Part shown: positions 1 to 6,196 of the stretch, piece by piece
Layout: the number at the start of each line of letters is the position of its first letter
Numbering within the stretch: position 1 is the stretch's first letter
Source: JBFHRB01 sp041591915
GTDB lineage: Bacteria; Actinomycetota; Nitriliruptoria; Nitriliruptorales; Nitriliruptoraceae
Length of the DNA stretch: 9,480 bases
Assembly: GCA_041591915.1 (NCBI GenBank)
Contig: JBFHRB010000127.1
Span: 1-9,480, forward strand
Direction: 5' to 3'
Notes under the pieces: generated by a model
Told to the model about the DNA's origin: nothing
Seen by the model: the letters and a program-made list of their open reading frames with translations, nothing else
The model's database searches: none
Made by a program: the position numbers and the translations under genes

Positions 1-948
1 TCAGTACCCGAAGCGGCTCAGCAGCTTGGGGTTTCGTTGCCAGTTGGGCGCGACCTTGACCCGGACGTCGAGGAACACCTTCGACCCGAAGATCGCCTCG
101 AGCTCCTGGCGCGCGAGGGTGTTGCCCTCCTTGATGACGCTGCCGCCCTTGCCGATGACGATGCCCTTCTGGCTGTCGCGCTCGACGTAGATGTTGGCGT
201 ACACGTCGACGACGCCGTCCTCGTCCTCGTCCTCCGGTTCCTCGATCGCGTCCACCACGACGGCGATCGAGTGCGGGACCTCGTCGAACACCCGGGTCAG
301 GAACTTCTCGCGGATGATCTCGGCCGCGAGTCGCTCGATCGACTGGTCGGACACCATGTCGACCGGGAACAGCCGCGGCGCCTCGGGCAGCAGGCCGACG
401 AGCACGTCGAGCAGGAGGTCGACGTTGAAGCCCTCGGTCGCCGACGTGGGGACGATCTCGGTGAAGTCCCCGAGGCTGGCGGCGTCGGTGAGGACCGGCG
501 CCATTCCGCTGCCGCGCTTGCGGTCCTCCTTGTTGACCACGAGCACCACGGGGGTCTCGACCTCGGCCAGCTGCTGGGCGAGGAAGCGGTCGCCGGGCCC
601 GATCCCGCCGTTGGCGTCGATGACGAAGCAGATCGCGTCGACGCCCTGCCACGTGTCGTAGACGAGGTCGTTCAGCCGCTCGTTCATCAACGTCCTGGGC
701 TTGGCGACCCCGGGCGTGTCGACGAACACGACCTGCGCGTCGTCGCGGGTCAGGATCCCGCGGATCGCGTTCCGGGTCGTGCCCGGGACGTCGGTGACGA
801 TCGAGACCTTCTCGCCGACCATCGCGTTGACGATGGTGGACTTCCCGACGTTGGGTCGGCCGACGACGCAGACGATGCCGGCGCGGTGGCCTTCGGGGAC
901 GGGGTCGCCGGCGCCGCTGAGGATGGCCTCGAGGTCGAGTTCGCTCAT
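1..948 (-). CDS. era: GTPase Era (16S rRNA/30S maturation)
   Basis: Era is a Ras-like GTPase that binds the 3' end of 16S rRNA and helps late 30S subunit assembly. The 315-residue product shows all G motifs: G1 GRPNVGKS at 30-37, G2 PGTTR at 55-59, G3 DTPG at 77-80, G4 NKED at 139-142 and G5 SAT at 169-171. A C-terminal KH domain follows, with GKGG at 266-269, and the protein ends in the typical NWQRNPKLLSRFGY-like tail. Length is normal for the family. The reading frame stays open 54 codons further upstream, but that part overlaps cdd and is not Era-like. I chose the ATG at 948 because it forms an ATGA overlap with the cdd stop, which implies translational coupling. A run of acidic residues at 236-245 interrupts the start of the KH region. 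The stop codon is the first triplet of the window, so the gene is complete. Identification is very secure. Confidence 0.98.
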   Translation of the reverse strand: MSELDLEAILSGAGDPVPEGHRAGIVCVVGRPNVGKSTIVNAMVGEKVSIVTDVPGTTRNAIRGILTRDDAQVVFVDTPGVAKPRTLMNERLNDLVYDTWQGVDAICFVIDANGGIGPGDRFLAQQLAEVETPVVLVVNKEDRKRGSGMAPVLTDAASLGDFTEIVPTSATEGFNVDLLLDVLVGLLPEAPRLFPVDMVSDQSIERLAAEIIREKFLTRVFDEVPHSIAVVVDAIEEPEDEDEDGVVDVYANIYVERDSQKGIVIGKGGSVIKEGNTLARQELEAIFGSKVFLDVRVKVAPNWQRNPKLLSRFGY

Positions 949-1394
949 GCCTCGGCGTGGCCCTGTGACAGGCGCCGGGGACCGAACGCGTGCGGGAGGA
1001 GCTCCGTGATGTGGGCGACCAGCGGCCGACCACCGCTCCCGGATGCGTACACGGTCGCGTTCGGGCCGAACTCGAAGATCACCTGTCGGCACCCGCCACA
1101 CGGTGTGCACGCGTCCTCCCCGTCGCCGACGACGGCGACGGCCACCAGCTCGATGCGGCCGGCGCTCGTCATCGCGGCGGCTCGGATCGCGTTCTGCTCG
1201 GCACAGCCGGAGAGCGGGTACGCAGCGTTCTCGACGTTGGCGCCCTCGACGATCCGGCCGTCGGACAGCAGGATCGCCGCGCCCACGTGGAAGCCGGAGT
1301 AGGGGGCGTAGGCCCGCTCCCGTGCCGCGCGTGCACGCCGCAGGAGATCGGCTTCGTCGTAGGTGGGCGCCTCTCGCGAGGTCGTCGGCTTCAC
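945..1394 (-). CDS. cdd: Cytidine deaminase
   Basis: This enzyme hydrolytically deaminates cytidine and deoxycytidine to uridine and deoxyuridine in pyrimidine salvage, in the cytosol. The 149-residue length fits the small homotetrameric class. The zinc site is visible: Cys64-Ala-Glu66 (Glu66 is the proton shuttle) and PCGGC at 98-102, giving Cys99 and Cys102 as the other ligands. The substrate-binding stretch around residues 53-60 (NVENAAYP) is also typical. The start is a GTG at 1394-1392. A strong GGAGGGG Shine-Dalgarno sequence at 1400-1406 sits 5 nt upstream, and the start overlaps the stop of the CNNM gene as GTGA. The cdd stop overlaps the era start by 4 nt. A cdd-era pairing is common in bacteria, so context agrees with the family call. 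Confidence 0.97.
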   Translation of the reverse strand: MKPTTSREAPTYDEADLLRRARAARERAYAPYSGFHVGAAILLSDGRIVEGANVENAAYPLSGCAEQNAIRAAAMTSAGRIELVAVAVVGDGEDACTPCGGCRQVIFEFGPNATVYASGSGGRPLVAHITELLPHAFGPRRLSQGHAEA

Positions 1395-2659
1395 GCTTGC
1401 CCCTCCGGCTGCTCGTCGTTCGTGCGCCGCACCAGCACCTTGCTGATCCGGCGCCCCTGCACGCGCTCGGCGACGAGCGTCAGCCCGTCGATCTGGACCT
1501 GCTCACCGGGCCGCGGCACCCGTCCCAGGGTCCCGAACAGCAGGCCCCCCACGGAGTCCCACGGATCGTCGGGGAGCTCGGTGGACAGCAGGTCGTTGAG
1601 GTCGTCGACCGGCAGGCGAGCGTCGATGCGGAACGCGTCGTCGTCCAGGGACTCGACCAGTGGTTCCTCGTGGTCGTGCTCGTCGACGATCTCACCGACG
1701 ATCTCCTCGAGGACGTCCTCGATCGTGACCAGGCCGGCGATCGCGCCGTACTCGTCGACCACCACGGCCAGGTGGACCGCCTGTGACTGCAGCTCGCGCA
1801 GGAGGTCGTCGACGCGCTTGTTCTCGGGCACGAAGGTGGCGTCGCGGATCAGCTGCATCCACTCGGTCCGGTTGGGACGCGTGGCCAGCGACTCGAGCAC
1901 GTCCTTGGCGTAGATGATGCCGACGATGTCGTCCGGGCTCTCGTGCTGGACGGGCAGGCGCGAGTAGCCGTGCTCGATGAAGGTGTCGAGGACCGTCCGG
2001 AGGTCGGTCGTGTCGTCGACGAGGACCATGTCGGGCCGCGGGACCATGATCTCGCGCACGACCGTCTCGCCCAGCTCGAAGATCGACGCGATCATCGCGC
2101 GCTCCTCGGGCTCGATCTCGTCGTCCTCGTCCTCGGATGCCAGCTGTTGCAGCTCGTCGTCGGAGGCGTAGGGACCGGTGATGTCCTCGCGCGTGCGCAC
2201 GATCGACCGACCGACCGCTCCGAGTCCACGGGCGATGGGGTCCAGGACCTTGACCAGTGCCGTGAACGCGGGCGCGACCCGCAGCCCCGTCTGCTCGAGG
2301 TGGCGCAGCGCCAGCGTCCGCGGCGCGACCTCGGCCAGCACGTAGTTGAGCACCGCGAGCGCGAGCAGGGCGCCGGCCAGCGCGAGCATGCCGGCTCGCG
2401 CCTCGACCAGCACGAGCCAGGCAACCCCACCCGCGGCGGCGATCCGCAACGTCAGCGTGACCAGGAGCACGACGGCGAGGGAGGACGACCGGTGCTCGAG
2501 GAACCAGACGAGGGCGGGCGCGCGCTCGTGGCCCTCCTCCTCGAGTCGGAGTGCCCGGACGACGTTGAGCCGCAGGAGCACGGTCTCGGCCGATCCGACG
2601 ACCGCCGCCAGCAGCACGGCGAGCGCGACGACCACGGCGACGACGGTGGTTGCCGTCAC
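1391..2659 (-). CDS. CNNM/CBS/CorC_HlyC-domain membrane protein (hemolysin C family)
   Basis: This is a 422-residue member of the CNNM/CorC (also called TlyC or hemolysin C) family, whose better studied members are linked to magnesium/cobalt efflux. The N-terminal CNNM domain has hydrophobic segments near residues 3-24, 60-86 and 91-112, and the conserved AEVAPRTLA stretch at 109-117, the counterpart of the family's GE-x-x-PKT motif. An acidic linker (about 175-186) leads to a CBS pair: VREIMVPRPDM at 201-211, GYSRLPV at 231-237, and VVVDEYGAIAGLVTIEDVLEEI at about 299-320. The C-terminal CorC_HlyC domain spans about 342-412. The start is a GTG overlapping the ybeY stop as GTGA. No clear Shine-Dalgarno sequence precedes it, which favours coupling to ybeY translation. 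The true substrate cannot be read from the sequence, and despite the historical name there is no reason to call it a toxin. The family assignment is secure; the transport role is inferred. Confidence 0.93.
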   Translation of the reverse strand: MTATTVVAVVVALAVLLAAVVGSAETVLLRLNVVRALRLEEEGHERAPALVWFLEHRSSSLAVVLLVTLTLRIAAAGGVAWLVLVEARAGMLALAGALLALAVLNYVLAEVAPRTLALRHLEQTGLRVAPAFTALVKVLDPIARGLGAVGRSIVRTREDITGPYASDDELQQLASEDEDDEIEPEERAMIASIFELGETVVREIMVPRPDMVLVDDTTDLRTVLDTFIEHGYSRLPVQHESPDDIVGIIYAKDVLESLATRPNRTEWMQLIRDATFVPENKRVDDLLRELQSQAVHLAVVVDEYGAIAGLVTIEDVLEEIVGEIVDEHDHEEPLVESLDDDAFRIDARLPVDDLNDLLSTELPDDPWDSVGGLLFGTLGRVPRPGEQVQIDGLTLVAERVQGRRISKVLVRRTNDEQPEGQA

Positions 2660-3105
2660 GTCGCCGCACCCGACGCGAACGAGGCCAAGAGCTCGTCGGT
2701 CCGGCCGAACATCGCCCGCTCGCCCTCGGGGTCGGCATGGTCCATGCCGACGAGGTGGAGGATGCCGTGCACCGTCAGCAGCTCGACCTCCTGCTCAGCC
2801 GTGCGGCCGAACTCGGACGCCTGCGCGTGTGCCACGGCCGGGCACAGCACGACGTCCCCGAGCACGCTGGGTCCCTCCATGGGGGATTCGCCGGGCTCGT
2901 CGATCGGGAAGGCCAGGACGTCGGTCGGTCCCTCCTTGCCCATGTGCTGCTGGTTGTAGGACGCGATCGTCGCCTCGTCGACGAGGATGATCGCGAGCTC
3001 CATCTCCTCGGGGACGCGCTCCTCGGAGACCACGTGGCGGGCCAGCGCGACGAGCCGTGGCTCGTCGACCGGCACCGACTGCTCGTTGGTCAGGTAGACG
3101 GCCAT
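2656..3105 (-). CDS. ybeY: Endoribonuclease YbeY (rRNA maturation factor)
   Basis: YbeY is a single-metal endoribonuclease that takes part in 16S rRNA 3'-end maturation and 70S ribosome quality control. The 149-residue product has the diagnostic H-G-x-L-H-L-x-G-x-D-H motif at 113-123, giving His113, His117 and His123 as the metal ligands. It also has the conserved TDVLAFP at 61-67 and LGDVVLCP at 82-89. Length is normal. The ATG at 3105-3103 shares one base with the phoH stop (TGATG), and there is no strong Shine-Dalgarno sequence, so translation is probably coupled to phoH. PhoH-YbeY pairing is a conserved bacterial arrangement, and Era downstream acts on the same 16S 3' end. Confidence 0.97.
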   Translation of the reverse strand: MAVYLTNEQSVPVDEPRLVALARHVVSEERVPEEMELAIILVDEATIASYNQQHMGKEGPTDVLAFPIDEPGESPMEGPSVLGDVVLCPAVAHAQASEFGRTAEQEVELLTVHGILHLVGMDHADPEGERAMFGRTDELLASFASGAAT

Positions 3106-4154
3106 CAGCCGTCGCCGCCCGTTCGCTCACGGTCGTCCCAGCGCTCGTACGCCTCGACGATCCGCTGGACGATCTGGTGCCGTACGACGTCACCGGCGGT
3201 CAGCCGGGAGAACGCGACGCCCTCGATGTCGGCGAGGATCTCGCGCACGACGCGCAGGCCGGACTGGCGGCCGGACGGCAGGTCGACCTGGCTCACGTCG
3301 CCGGTCACGACGGCCTTCGAGCCGAACCCGATGCGGGTGAGGAACATCTTCATCTGCTCGGCCGTGGTGTTCTGGGCCTCGTCGAGCACGATGAAGGCGT
3401 CGTTGAGCGTCCGGCCACGCATGTACGCCAGCGGCGCGACCTCGATGACGCCGCGGTCGACGGCGGTGATGAGCTCCTGCGCGTCCATCATGTCGTGCAG
3501 GGCGTCCCACAGCGGTTTGAGGTAGGGGTCGATCTTCTCGTGGAGCGTGCCGGGCAGGAACCCGAGCCGCTCCCCCGCCTCGACGGCCGGTCGGGTCAGG
3601 ATCAGGCGGTTCACGTCCTTGCGACGCAGCGCCTGCACCGCGGCGGCCATGGCGAGGTAGGTCTTGCCCGTGCCGGCGGGGCCGATCCCGAAGGTCACGG
3701 TGTGCGCCCGGATGTCGTCGAGGTAGCGCTTCTGGCCGATGGTCTTCGGTCGTATCGACTTGCCGCGGTGGGTCAGGAGCGTGTCGCGGAAGACCTCCGA
3801 CGGCCGCTCCTCGGCGTCGGACTGGACCATGCGGATGGTCTGGCGAACCGTGCCGTGGTCGATGTGCTGGCCGTCCTCGAGCAGCTCGACGAGCTCGGAG
3901 AACAGGCGCGAGACACGGTCGACGCTCGGGCCGGACCCGCTGATGCTGATCTCGTTGCCGCGGACGCTGATGCGCGTGGGGAAGGCCTCCTCCACGATGC
4001 GCAGGAGCTCGTCACGAGCGCCGAGCAGCGCGACCATCGAGTGCTCACCCGGCACGAGGATCTTGACGGAGGTGGAACCCTGCGACCCGCCGTCCTCGCT
4101 CGGGTGGAGCTCGGCGTCACGAGCAGCAGATGCTGACGTCGACGATGGGGCCAA
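3105..4154 (-). CDS. PhoH-like ATPase (YbeZ type)
   Basis: This 349-residue PhoH-family P-loop ATPase is the usual partner of YbeY; a role in RNA or ribosome metabolism is inferred from that pairing. The N-terminal 110 residues contain the KH-like region characteristic of the YbeZ/PhoH1 type (VPGEHSMVALLGARDELL at 34-51). The ATPase domain has Walker A GPAGTGKT at 158-165, Walker B FIVLDEAQN at 254-262, and the family stretch TGDVSQVDLPSGRQSGL at 284-300. The start is a TTG at 4154-4152. An in-frame TGA at 4187-4185 blocks any longer protein, no ATG, GTG or CTG occurs in frame between the two, and the next candidate (GTG, codon 34) would cut into the N-terminal domain. GGAGGA at 4167-4172 lies 12 nt upstream, a rather long spacing. 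The gene follows the HIT gene by 42 nt and overlaps ybeY by 1 nt. Function at family level is certain, start codon less so. Confidence 0.95.
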   Translation of the reverse strand: MAPSSTSASAARDAELHPSEDGGSQGSTSVKILVPGEHSMVALLGARDELLRIVEEAFPTRISVRGNEISISGSGPSVDRVSRLFSELVELLEDGQHIDHGTVRQTIRMVQSDAEERPSEVFRDTLLTHRGKSIRPKTIGQKRYLDDIRAHTVTFGIGPAGTGKTYLAMAAAVQALRRKDVNRLILTRPAVEAGERLGFLPGTLHEKIDPYLKPLWDALHDMMDAQELITAVDRGVIEVAPLAYMRGRTLNDAFIVLDEAQNTTAEQMKMFLTRIGFGSKAVVTGDVSQVDLPSGRQSGLRVVREILADIEGVAFSRLTAGDVVRHQIVQRIVEAYERWDDRERTGGDG

Positions 4155-4166
4155 AGTGGGGGCAGT

Positions 4167-4172
4167 TCCTCC
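4167..4172 (-). promoter_or_regulatory. Shine-Dalgarno site for phoH
   Basis: GGAGGA on the minus strand is the only strong ribosome-binding sequence in the 42-nt gap between the HIT gene and phoH. It supports a rare TTG start 12 nt downstream. The in-frame stop at 4187-4185 excludes a start upstream of this site. The long spacing leaves some doubt about the exact initiation codon. Confidence 0.6.
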
Positions 4173-4196
4173 AGCGGGTGTGGGTCAGAGTGTAGG

Positions 4197-4631
4197 TCAG
4201 CCCGGGGGCCACAGCATCGGCCGGCCGCCCAGCACGTGGAGGTGCAGGTGATACACGGTCTGGCCCGCCTTGCTGCCCGTGTTGGCGACGACGCGGTACT
4301 GGTCGATGTCCGACACGGACGCGGCCTGGCGCACACCCTCGAACAGGTGCTCGGCGAGGTGCGACGCGGTCTCCGCGAGATCGCTCCAGTCGCGGACGTG
4401 GTGGCGAGGCACGACGAGGACGTGCACGGGCGCCTTGGGCTGGATGTCCTTGAACGCGACGACCACGTCGTCCTGGTAGACGACCTCGGCGTTCTTGATC
4501 TCGCCGGCGACGATGCGGCAGAAGAGGCAGTCGGGGTCGCGTACCGCGCCGGCGGAGGGCGCGTCCTCGTCAGAGCCGGGATCCGCCCCGCCGACGGGGA
4601 GATCGATGGACAGCTCGACGTCGTCGCTCAT
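4197..4631 (-). CDS. HIT-family nucleotide-binding protein (HINT-like)
   Basis: This is a 144-residue histidine-triad protein of the HINT branch, whose members hydrolyse purine nucleoside phosphoramidates and related adenylates. The HIT motif HLHLHVL lies at 128-134. The nearby TGSKAGQTVYHLHLHVLGGR region and the C-terminal WPPG are close to the classic HINT1 pattern. A CxxC pair (Cys35, Cys38), often a zinc site with downstream histidines, is present. The first ~33 residues are an acidic extension beyond the usual HINT start. I chose the ATG at 4631-4629 because AGAGGGG lies 8 nt upstream. A GTG at 4676-4674 in the same frame would add 15 residues but lacks such support. It sits between bldD (60-nt gap, with a hairpin over its ribosome-binding site) and phoH. 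The physiological substrate is unknown. Confidence 0.93.
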   Translation of the reverse strand: MSDDVELSIDLPVGGADPGSDEDAPSAGAVRDPDCLFCRIVAGEIKNAEVVYQDDVVVAFKDIQPKAPVHVLVVPRHHVRDWSDLAETASHLAEHLFEGVRQAASVSDIDQYRVVANTGSKAGQTVYHLHLHVLGGRPMLWPPG

Positions 4632-4635
4632 GAAC

Positions 4636-4657
4636 CGGACCCCTCTTGCTGGGTCCG
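4636..4657 (-). repeat. Hairpin covering the HIT ribosome-binding site
   Basis: A perfect 7-bp inverted repeat (CGGACCC / GGGTCCG) with an 8-nt loop lies in the 60-nt bldD-HIT gap. In the transcript, part of the AGAGGGG Shine-Dalgarno sequence (4640-4646) falls in the stem and the rest in the loop. It ends 4 nt before the ATG. There is no U-run, so a Rho-independent terminator is unlikely. A candidate TANNNT -10 hexamer (TACGCT, 4665-4660) lies just upstream without a recognisable -35. The dyad is directly visible; any regulatory effect is inferred. Confidence 0.5.
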
Positions 4658-4691
4658 CGAGCGTACTCAGGAGCACGCGCCCGGGTCGCGC

Positions 4692-5207
4692 CTACCGGCT
4701 GGCAGCGATGCCTGCACTGACGAGCCGGTCGCACAGGTCCTCCGCCGCGACGTCGAGCATCGCGGCGATCGCCTGCACGTCGGCGGCCCGTAGCGTCAGG
4801 ACCCGCCCGTTGAAGTCCCCGCGCCGTGACTGGATCGTCGCGGCGAAGCGACCGATCAGGGTCGACTCCGGCAGCGGCGTGGCCGACAGCCTCGTCAGGT
4901 CGATCCGGATGCGAGACTCGGCCTGGCCGCTCGGCGTCTGCCGCCCCGGCAGGAGCTCGGCGATCGGCACGCCGTAGAACTCGGCCAGGGCACGCAGCCG
5001 TGAGACGGACACGGCGCGCTCGCCACGCTCGTAGGCGCCGACGACGCTCGCCTTCAGGTCGCCTTCGCTTGCGCGCTCGACGTCGTGCAGTGACAGTCCC
5101 TGCTGCTGGCGGACGTTGCGGAGTCGCTCACCCAGGGCCCGCGCGTACTCGCTGATGTCGGAACCGCTGTTGCCGGGATCCGGCGCCTCCTGGCGGGTCG
5201 TCTCCAT
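4692..5207 (-). CDS. bldD: BldD-family c-di-GMP-responsive transcription regulator
   Basis: This 171-residue protein aligns along its whole length with Streptomyces BldD, the developmental regulator whose DNA binding is driven by cyclic di-GMP. The N-terminal XRE-type helix-turn-helix (about 22-87) includes VVGAYERGERAVSVSRL (55-71) and FYGVPIAELLP (77-87), both nearly identical to BldD. The C-terminal domain contains FAATIQSRRGDFNGRVL (121-137). The c-di-GMP signature RxD-x8-RxxD is intact as Arg129-Gly-Asp131 and Arg140-x-x-Asp143. I chose the ATG at 5207 because GGGAG/AGAGG lies just upstream (5211-5219). The frame is open to a GTG at 5330, but that extension has no BldD counterpart. The first ~20 residues are still longer than in Streptomyces. 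Position between rsmE and a HIT gene is unlike the Streptomyces locus as I recall it. Binding of c-di-GMP is inferred from the motif. Orthology is strongly supported, but the targets here are unknown. Confidence 0.92.
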   Translation of the reverse strand: METTRQEAPDPGNSGSDISEYARALGERLRNVRQQQGLSLHDVERASEGDLKASVVGAYERGERAVSVSRLRALAEFYGVPIAELLPGRQTPSGQAESRIRIDLTRLSATPLPESTLIGRFAATIQSRRGDFNGRVLTLRAADVQAIAAMLDVAAEDLCDRLVSAGIAASR

Positions 5208-5331
5208 GGTTCCTCTCCCGTCGGTCGAGCCCCACGGCTCGCCGCGGCTCAGGTTGGCCGCCCCGACCAGCCATCGATCGACTGGTGTCGGGGTCGCCCG
5301 CCTCTCCCGCCGCTGGCGGACAACGCTCACC

Positions 5332-5344
5332 GTGATGGTGTCAC
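5332..5344. promoter_or_regulatory. Second dyad, possible accessory BldD site
   Basis: GTGA-N5-TCAC is a perfect dyad centred 22 bp, about two helical turns, from the BldD-box-like site at 5353-5367. The half-sites are the same TnAC/GTnA words but in the everted order. They resemble an older AGTGA-(n)-TCACC description of BldD targets. On the minus strand it falls downstream of the candidate -10, where a bound repressor could block transcription. A chance dyad in GC-rich DNA is possible. Confidence 0.3.
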
Positions 5345-5349
5345 CTCGG

Positions 5350-5358
5350 AGCGTAACA
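5350..5358 (-). promoter_or_regulatory. bldD: Candidate extended -10 promoter element for bldD
   Basis: The minus strand reads TGTTACGCT, which fits an extended -10 (TGn followed by TAnnnT). No good -35 lies at the standard 17-18 nt spacing. The nearby TTGACA (5388-5383) is 27 nt away from TACGCT, too far for a normal sigma-70 pairing, so the promoter assignment is tentative. The element overlaps the BldD-box-like site, an arrangement expected for autorepression. Confidence 0.35.
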
Positions 5359-5367
5359 GTGCGTGAC
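5353..5367. promoter_or_regulatory. BldD-box-like operator upstream of bldD
   Basis: GTAACAGTGCGTGAC matches the published BldD box nTnACnC(A/T)GnGTnAn, as I recall it, at eight of its nine specified positions; the one mismatch is in the core (a G where C is expected). Both half-sites, TnAC and GTnA with 5 nt between them, are intact. It lies about 150 bp upstream of the bldD start and covers the candidate -10. Streptomyces BldD represses its own gene, so an autoregulatory operator is the natural reading. This is inferred from sequence alone. Confidence 0.5.
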
Positions 5368-5476
5368 CGGACGGGGACAGACTGTCAACGTGTTTCTGAC
5401 ACCCCCCGGCCCCCCAAGATGGCCCGAGCCATGGGACGCCGCGAAGATGACCCGTGGGCCGAAGGGACTAGCCCCC

Positions 5477-6196
5477 TCAGAACGCCCCGGTCGCGTACGA
5501 CGCGGCCGCCGCGAGCACGACGGCCGCATGCTCGGTCCGCAGCACCGTCGCGCCGAGGTTGACGGCCGTCCATCCTGCGGCCTCGAAGCGCTCGATCTCC
5601 TCCCGGGACCACCCGCCCTCGGGCCCGATCGCCAGGACGAGTGGGTCGGTCACGCCGCTGGCGATGGCCGCGCCGAGGCCGACATCGGCCCCGACGTGGG
5701 CCACGAGTCCGGGCGGCCCGTCGGCGAGCACCTCGTCGAGGGAGGAGACGTGCGCGATCTCCGGGAGGTCGGCACGCCGGCTCTGGGCAGCGGCCGAGCG
5801 CGCGATGCCCTCCCAGCGCGCGAGCTGCTTCGCGGCCCGGTCGCCCTCGAGGACCCTCACGCTGCGATCGGCGACGATCGGGACGATCCGTCGGACGCCG
5901 AGTTCGGTCAGGGTGCGGATGACCTCGTCGAGCTTCGACCCCTTGGGAAGGGCGTGGACGACCTCGATGGCTGGTCCCGGCCGCGGCGCGGCGCGTTCTC
6001 CCGGCGCCGTCAGCTCGACGTCCGCACCGCGCAGCACCCCTGGCGCGAGCTGGCCGCCGCCGTCGGAGACCACGACGGCCGCCCCGTCGTCGAGGCGCAG
6101 CACGCGCCGGAGGTGCCGGGCATCATCGTCGGAGAGCGGGTGGACGGCGCCCGGGACGCCGAGCGGCCCGTCGACGAACACGAGGGGGTCGGGCAC
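5477..6196 (-). CDS. rsmE: 16S rRNA (uracil1498-N3)-methyltransferase
   Basis: RsmE is a SPOUT-class SAM-dependent methyltransferase that modifies U1498 of 16S rRNA in the assembled 30S subunit. The 239-residue product has an N-terminal PUA-like part with HLRRVLR at 28-34. The SPOUT motifs are KGSKLDEVIRTLTELGV (85-101), RWEGIARSAAAQSRR (127-141), the SAM-binding GPEGG (191-195) and LGATVLRTEHAAV (214-226). Length is normal. The start is a GTG whose first base is the last base of the dnaJ stop (TAGTG), so it probably depends on dnaJ translation; only a weak GAGG lies about 10 nt upstream. The hrcA-dnaJ-rsmE order is conserved across many Actinomycetota. The stop is followed by the bldD regulatory region, with no clear terminator. 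Confidence 0.96.
   Translation of the reverse strand: MPDPLVFVDGPLGVPGAVHPLSDDDARHLRRVLRLDDGAAVVVSDGGGQLAPGVLRGADVELTAPGERAAPRPGPAIEVVHALPKGSKLDEVIRTLTELGVRRIVPIVADRSVRVLEGDRAAKQLARWEGIARSAAAQSRRADLPEIAHVSSLDEVLADGPPGLVAHVGADVGLGAAIASGVTDPLVLAIGPEGGWSREEIERFEAAGWTAVNLGATVLRTEHAAVVLAAAASYATGAF

Larger units (their letters stand above)
5208..5476 (-). other. rsmE-bldD intergenic regulatory region
   Basis: This 269-bp gap is the largest in the window and no convincing gene lies in it. On the minus strand it contains the bldD ribosome-binding site next to 5207, a GTGA-N5-TCAC dyad (5332-5344), a BldD-box-like sequence (5353-5367), and a candidate extended -10 TGT-TACGCT (5350-5358). It also has a TTGACA-like hexamer (5383-5388) and two G6 tracts separated by CC (5402-5415). 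A short hairpin ATGGC-CCGA-GCCAT occurs near 5420-5433. No classical terminator follows rsmE. If the -10 is right, the bldD leader is about 135 nt long. Confidence 0.6.

Noticed and set aside
949..1110. N-terminal extension of Era by 54 residues
   Set aside because: It overlaps the end of cdd, lacks Era similarity, and the ATGA junction gives a better start.
37..1302. Long plus-strand open frame opposite era and cdd (421 codons)
   Set aside because: It is antisense to two unmistakable genes. Its translation is a low-complexity Asp/Val/Arg/Leu-rich product typical of the opposite strand of GC-rich genes, with no recognisable motif.
5208..5330. N-terminal extension of BldD by 41 residues from a GTG
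   Set aside because: It has no BldD counterpart, and a good ribosome-binding site precedes the ATG at 5207. The stretch is more likely a leader.
5383..5388. TTGACA as the -35 of a standard bldD promoter
   Set aside because: At 16-18 nt spacing no TAnnnT hexamer follows, and the only good one is 27 nt away.
5461..5476. Possible terminator after rsmE (GGGGGCTAGTCCC)
   Set aside because: The dyad is short and imperfect with no T-run, so termination cannot be supported.
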